Below, one piece after another: positions 5,854 to 6,889 of a stretch of DNA of 6,889 nt (position 1 is the first letter of the stretch; every line of letters starts with the position of its first letter). The notes under the pieces were generated by a model, which saw nothing but the letters and a program-made list of their open reading frames with translations, ran no database searches and was not told the DNA's origin. Both the position numbers and the translations under genes were made by a program. The DNA is taken from the NCBI GenBank assembly GCA_041601535.1, contig JBFIHZ010000221.1:1-6889 (forward strand), given 5' to 3'. The DNA comes from JBFIHZ01 sp041601535 (lineage in GTDB: Bacteria; Pseudomonadota; Gammaproteobacteria; Xanthomonadales; SZUA-36).

Positions 5854-6889
5854 TCAGGCCAGTACCAGGTAGGTGTTGTACTCCAGCGGGTTTACCGCGC
5901 CGCTGAATTCCATTTGTTCTTCCCGCTTGATGGCAGCGAAAGCCTGCTGGAAATCAGCCCCCAGAGCCTCGGCAATAAACTCGGAATGCTCGAATTCCCG
6001 CTGGGCTTCGTACCAGTTGCCGGGCAATACCGGTTCCGCATCAGGCGGTCCACCGGTGACCGGCTCATCAGCAGTCAGCTTGTTCTCGATGCCGTGCAGG
6101 ATGCCCGCCAGGATGGCGGCCAGCGCCAAATAAGGGTTGGCATCGGCGCCGGCAATGCGGTGCTCAATGCGGCGTGCGGCGCCTTCGCCGTTGGGAATGC
6201 GCAGGGCCACGTAACGGTTTTCATAGCCCCAGGTAGGAAACAGCGGACCGTGAATGCCGCGTTGCAGGCGGCGGTAGGAATTATGGTGCGGGGCGAAAAT
6301 CAACATGCAGTCGCCCATGGTTTGAGCCAGTCCGGCAATGGCGTGGCGCAGCGTATCGCTGCCCCGGCTGGTGCCGTCATCAAACACGTTGTTGCCATCG
6401 GCATCGAGCAAACTCACGTGGGTGTGATAGCCGTTGCCATCGCGGTCGCCGAAAGGCTTGGCCATGAAGCTGGCAATGTAGCCGTGTTTGCGCGCCACCG
6501 CCTTGATGGTCTGTTTCAGTGACTGGGCATTGTCGGCGGCCAGCAAGGGATCATCCACATGCTCCAGGTTCAGTTCAAACTGTGAGGCTGCCAGTTCCTT
6601 GACCAGCCCATCCAGCGGCAAGTTCATCAATTCACAGGCTTCACGAATCTCGTGCAGCAATTCCGCCTGTTCCTGCATCACCTCGGTACTGTACAACTGG
6701 CCACCCAGCGTACAGTTGCCATTCGCACGGGTACCGGGGATCTGCGGGGTGCCATCCTCCAGCCGTTTATCCAGCAACAGGTAAAACTCCAGTTCGGGCG
6801 CACACACCGGCGTCAGGCCGTGCTCGGCAAAACGCTTCACTACCCGTTGCAGGATCACGCGCGGATCGTAACCCCATGGCGTGCCATCC
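5854..6889 (-). CDS. Glutamine synthetase family protein, PuuA-like gamma-glutamyl ligase, 5'-truncated
   Basis: The frame runs off the right edge (DGTPWGYDPRVILQ precedes the first in-window GTG codon at 6858) and stops with TGA at 5856-5854. The 344 visible residues are the C-terminal part of a ~450-residue family, so roughly 100 N-terminal residues are missing. Family motifs in order are PELEF (6798-6784, metal-binding Glu), SFMAKPFGD, GNGYHTHVSL (6438-6409, ATP-site loop with the conserved His), NSYRRL, ENRYVALRIP (6222-6193) and RRIEHRIAGADANPYLAL (6174-6121). Enzymes of this family join an amine or ammonia to the gamma-carboxyl of glutamate using ATP in the cytoplasm. The divergence from housekeeping GlnA and the AAS-QFELNLEHVDD stretch resemble gamma-glutamylputrescine synthetase (PuuA/PauA), which starts polyamine breakdown. 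The exact amine cannot be told from sequence, and no other puu gene is in view. The gene converges on the peptidase gene with a 63-base gap. The internal GTG at 6858 is not a credible start. Confidence 0.9.
   Translation of the reverse strand, partial: DGTPWGYDPRVILQRVVKRFAEHGLTPVCAPELEFYLLLDKRLEDGTPQIPGTRANGNCTLGGQLYSTEVMQEQAELLHEIREACELMNLPLDGLVKELAASQFELNLEHVDDPLLAADNAQSLKQTIKAVARKHGYIASFMAKPFGDRDGNGYHTHVSLLDADGNNVFDDGTSRGSDTLRHAIAGLAQTMGDCMLIFAPHHNSYRRLQRGIHGPLFPTWGYENRYVALRIPNGEGAARRIEHRIAGADANPYLALAAILAGILHGIENKLTADEPVTGGPPDAEPVLPGNWYEAQREFEHSEFIAEALGADFQQAFAAIKREEQMEFSGAVNPLEYNTYLVLA

Noticed and set aside
5806..5865. Nine-base direct repeat GGCCAGTAC at 5806-5814 and 5857-5865 around the convergent gap
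   Set aside because: Too short to suggest an attachment site or target duplication, and no mobile element lies between the copies.
5842..6522. Plus-strand open frame of 226 codons opposite the glutamine synthetase gene
   Set aside because: The minus strand has unambiguous glutamine synthetase motifs over the whole stretch; this frame is the antisense of those codons and resembles no family.

Overview
The window is GC-rich, densely coding DNA, most likely from a gammaproteobacterium. That placement is inferred from the mix of families (CusA-type copper/silver efflux and a PuuA-like glutamine synthetase paralogue) and the GC-biased third positions; no marker gene is present to pin the genus. 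Four protein genes are visible, two of them cut by the window edges. I see no tRNA, rRNA, CRISPR array, insertion sequence or phage gene.

Left part, positions 1 to about 3407: the end of a Cu(I)/Ag(I) efflux operon. The first gene is the C-terminal end of a periplasmic adaptor (CusB type) carrying a CusF-like copper-binding domain and a His-rich tail. It overlaps the start of a complete cusA, the inner-membrane RND pump. The three-methionine substrate site, the membrane methionine relay and the proton-relay residues known from E. coli CusA are all present, so this is a monovalent copper/silver pump and not a zinc/cobalt (CzcA) pump. The outer-membrane channel (CusC) and any regulator, if present, lie to the left of the window.

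Middle part, 3469 to 5790: one large gene on the same strand for a membrane-anchored M28 zinc metallopeptidase with about nine predicted membrane segments and an unassigned C-terminal domain. The layout recalls eukaryotic ERMP1/Pff1-type membrane proteases. It has no clear Shine-Dalgarno site. A -10-like hexamer sits so close to the ATG that a leaderless transcript is possible, which suggests it is expressed separately from the copper operon.

Right part, 5854 to the end: a convergent gene on the minus strand for the C-terminal three quarters of a glutamine synthetase family ligase, resembling gamma-glutamylputrescine synthetase (PuuA). The 63-base gap between the two convergent stops contains a compact 9-bp hairpin with a GNRA-type loop, a plausible terminator or 3'-end structure.

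The efflux genes clearly work together. The peptidase and the glutamine synthetase paralogue have no evident functional link to copper efflux or to each other. I found no convincing new multi-gene system. The least ordinary items are the ERMP1-like membrane peptidase, the adaptor-CusF fusion with its His-rich tail, and the start-site details.
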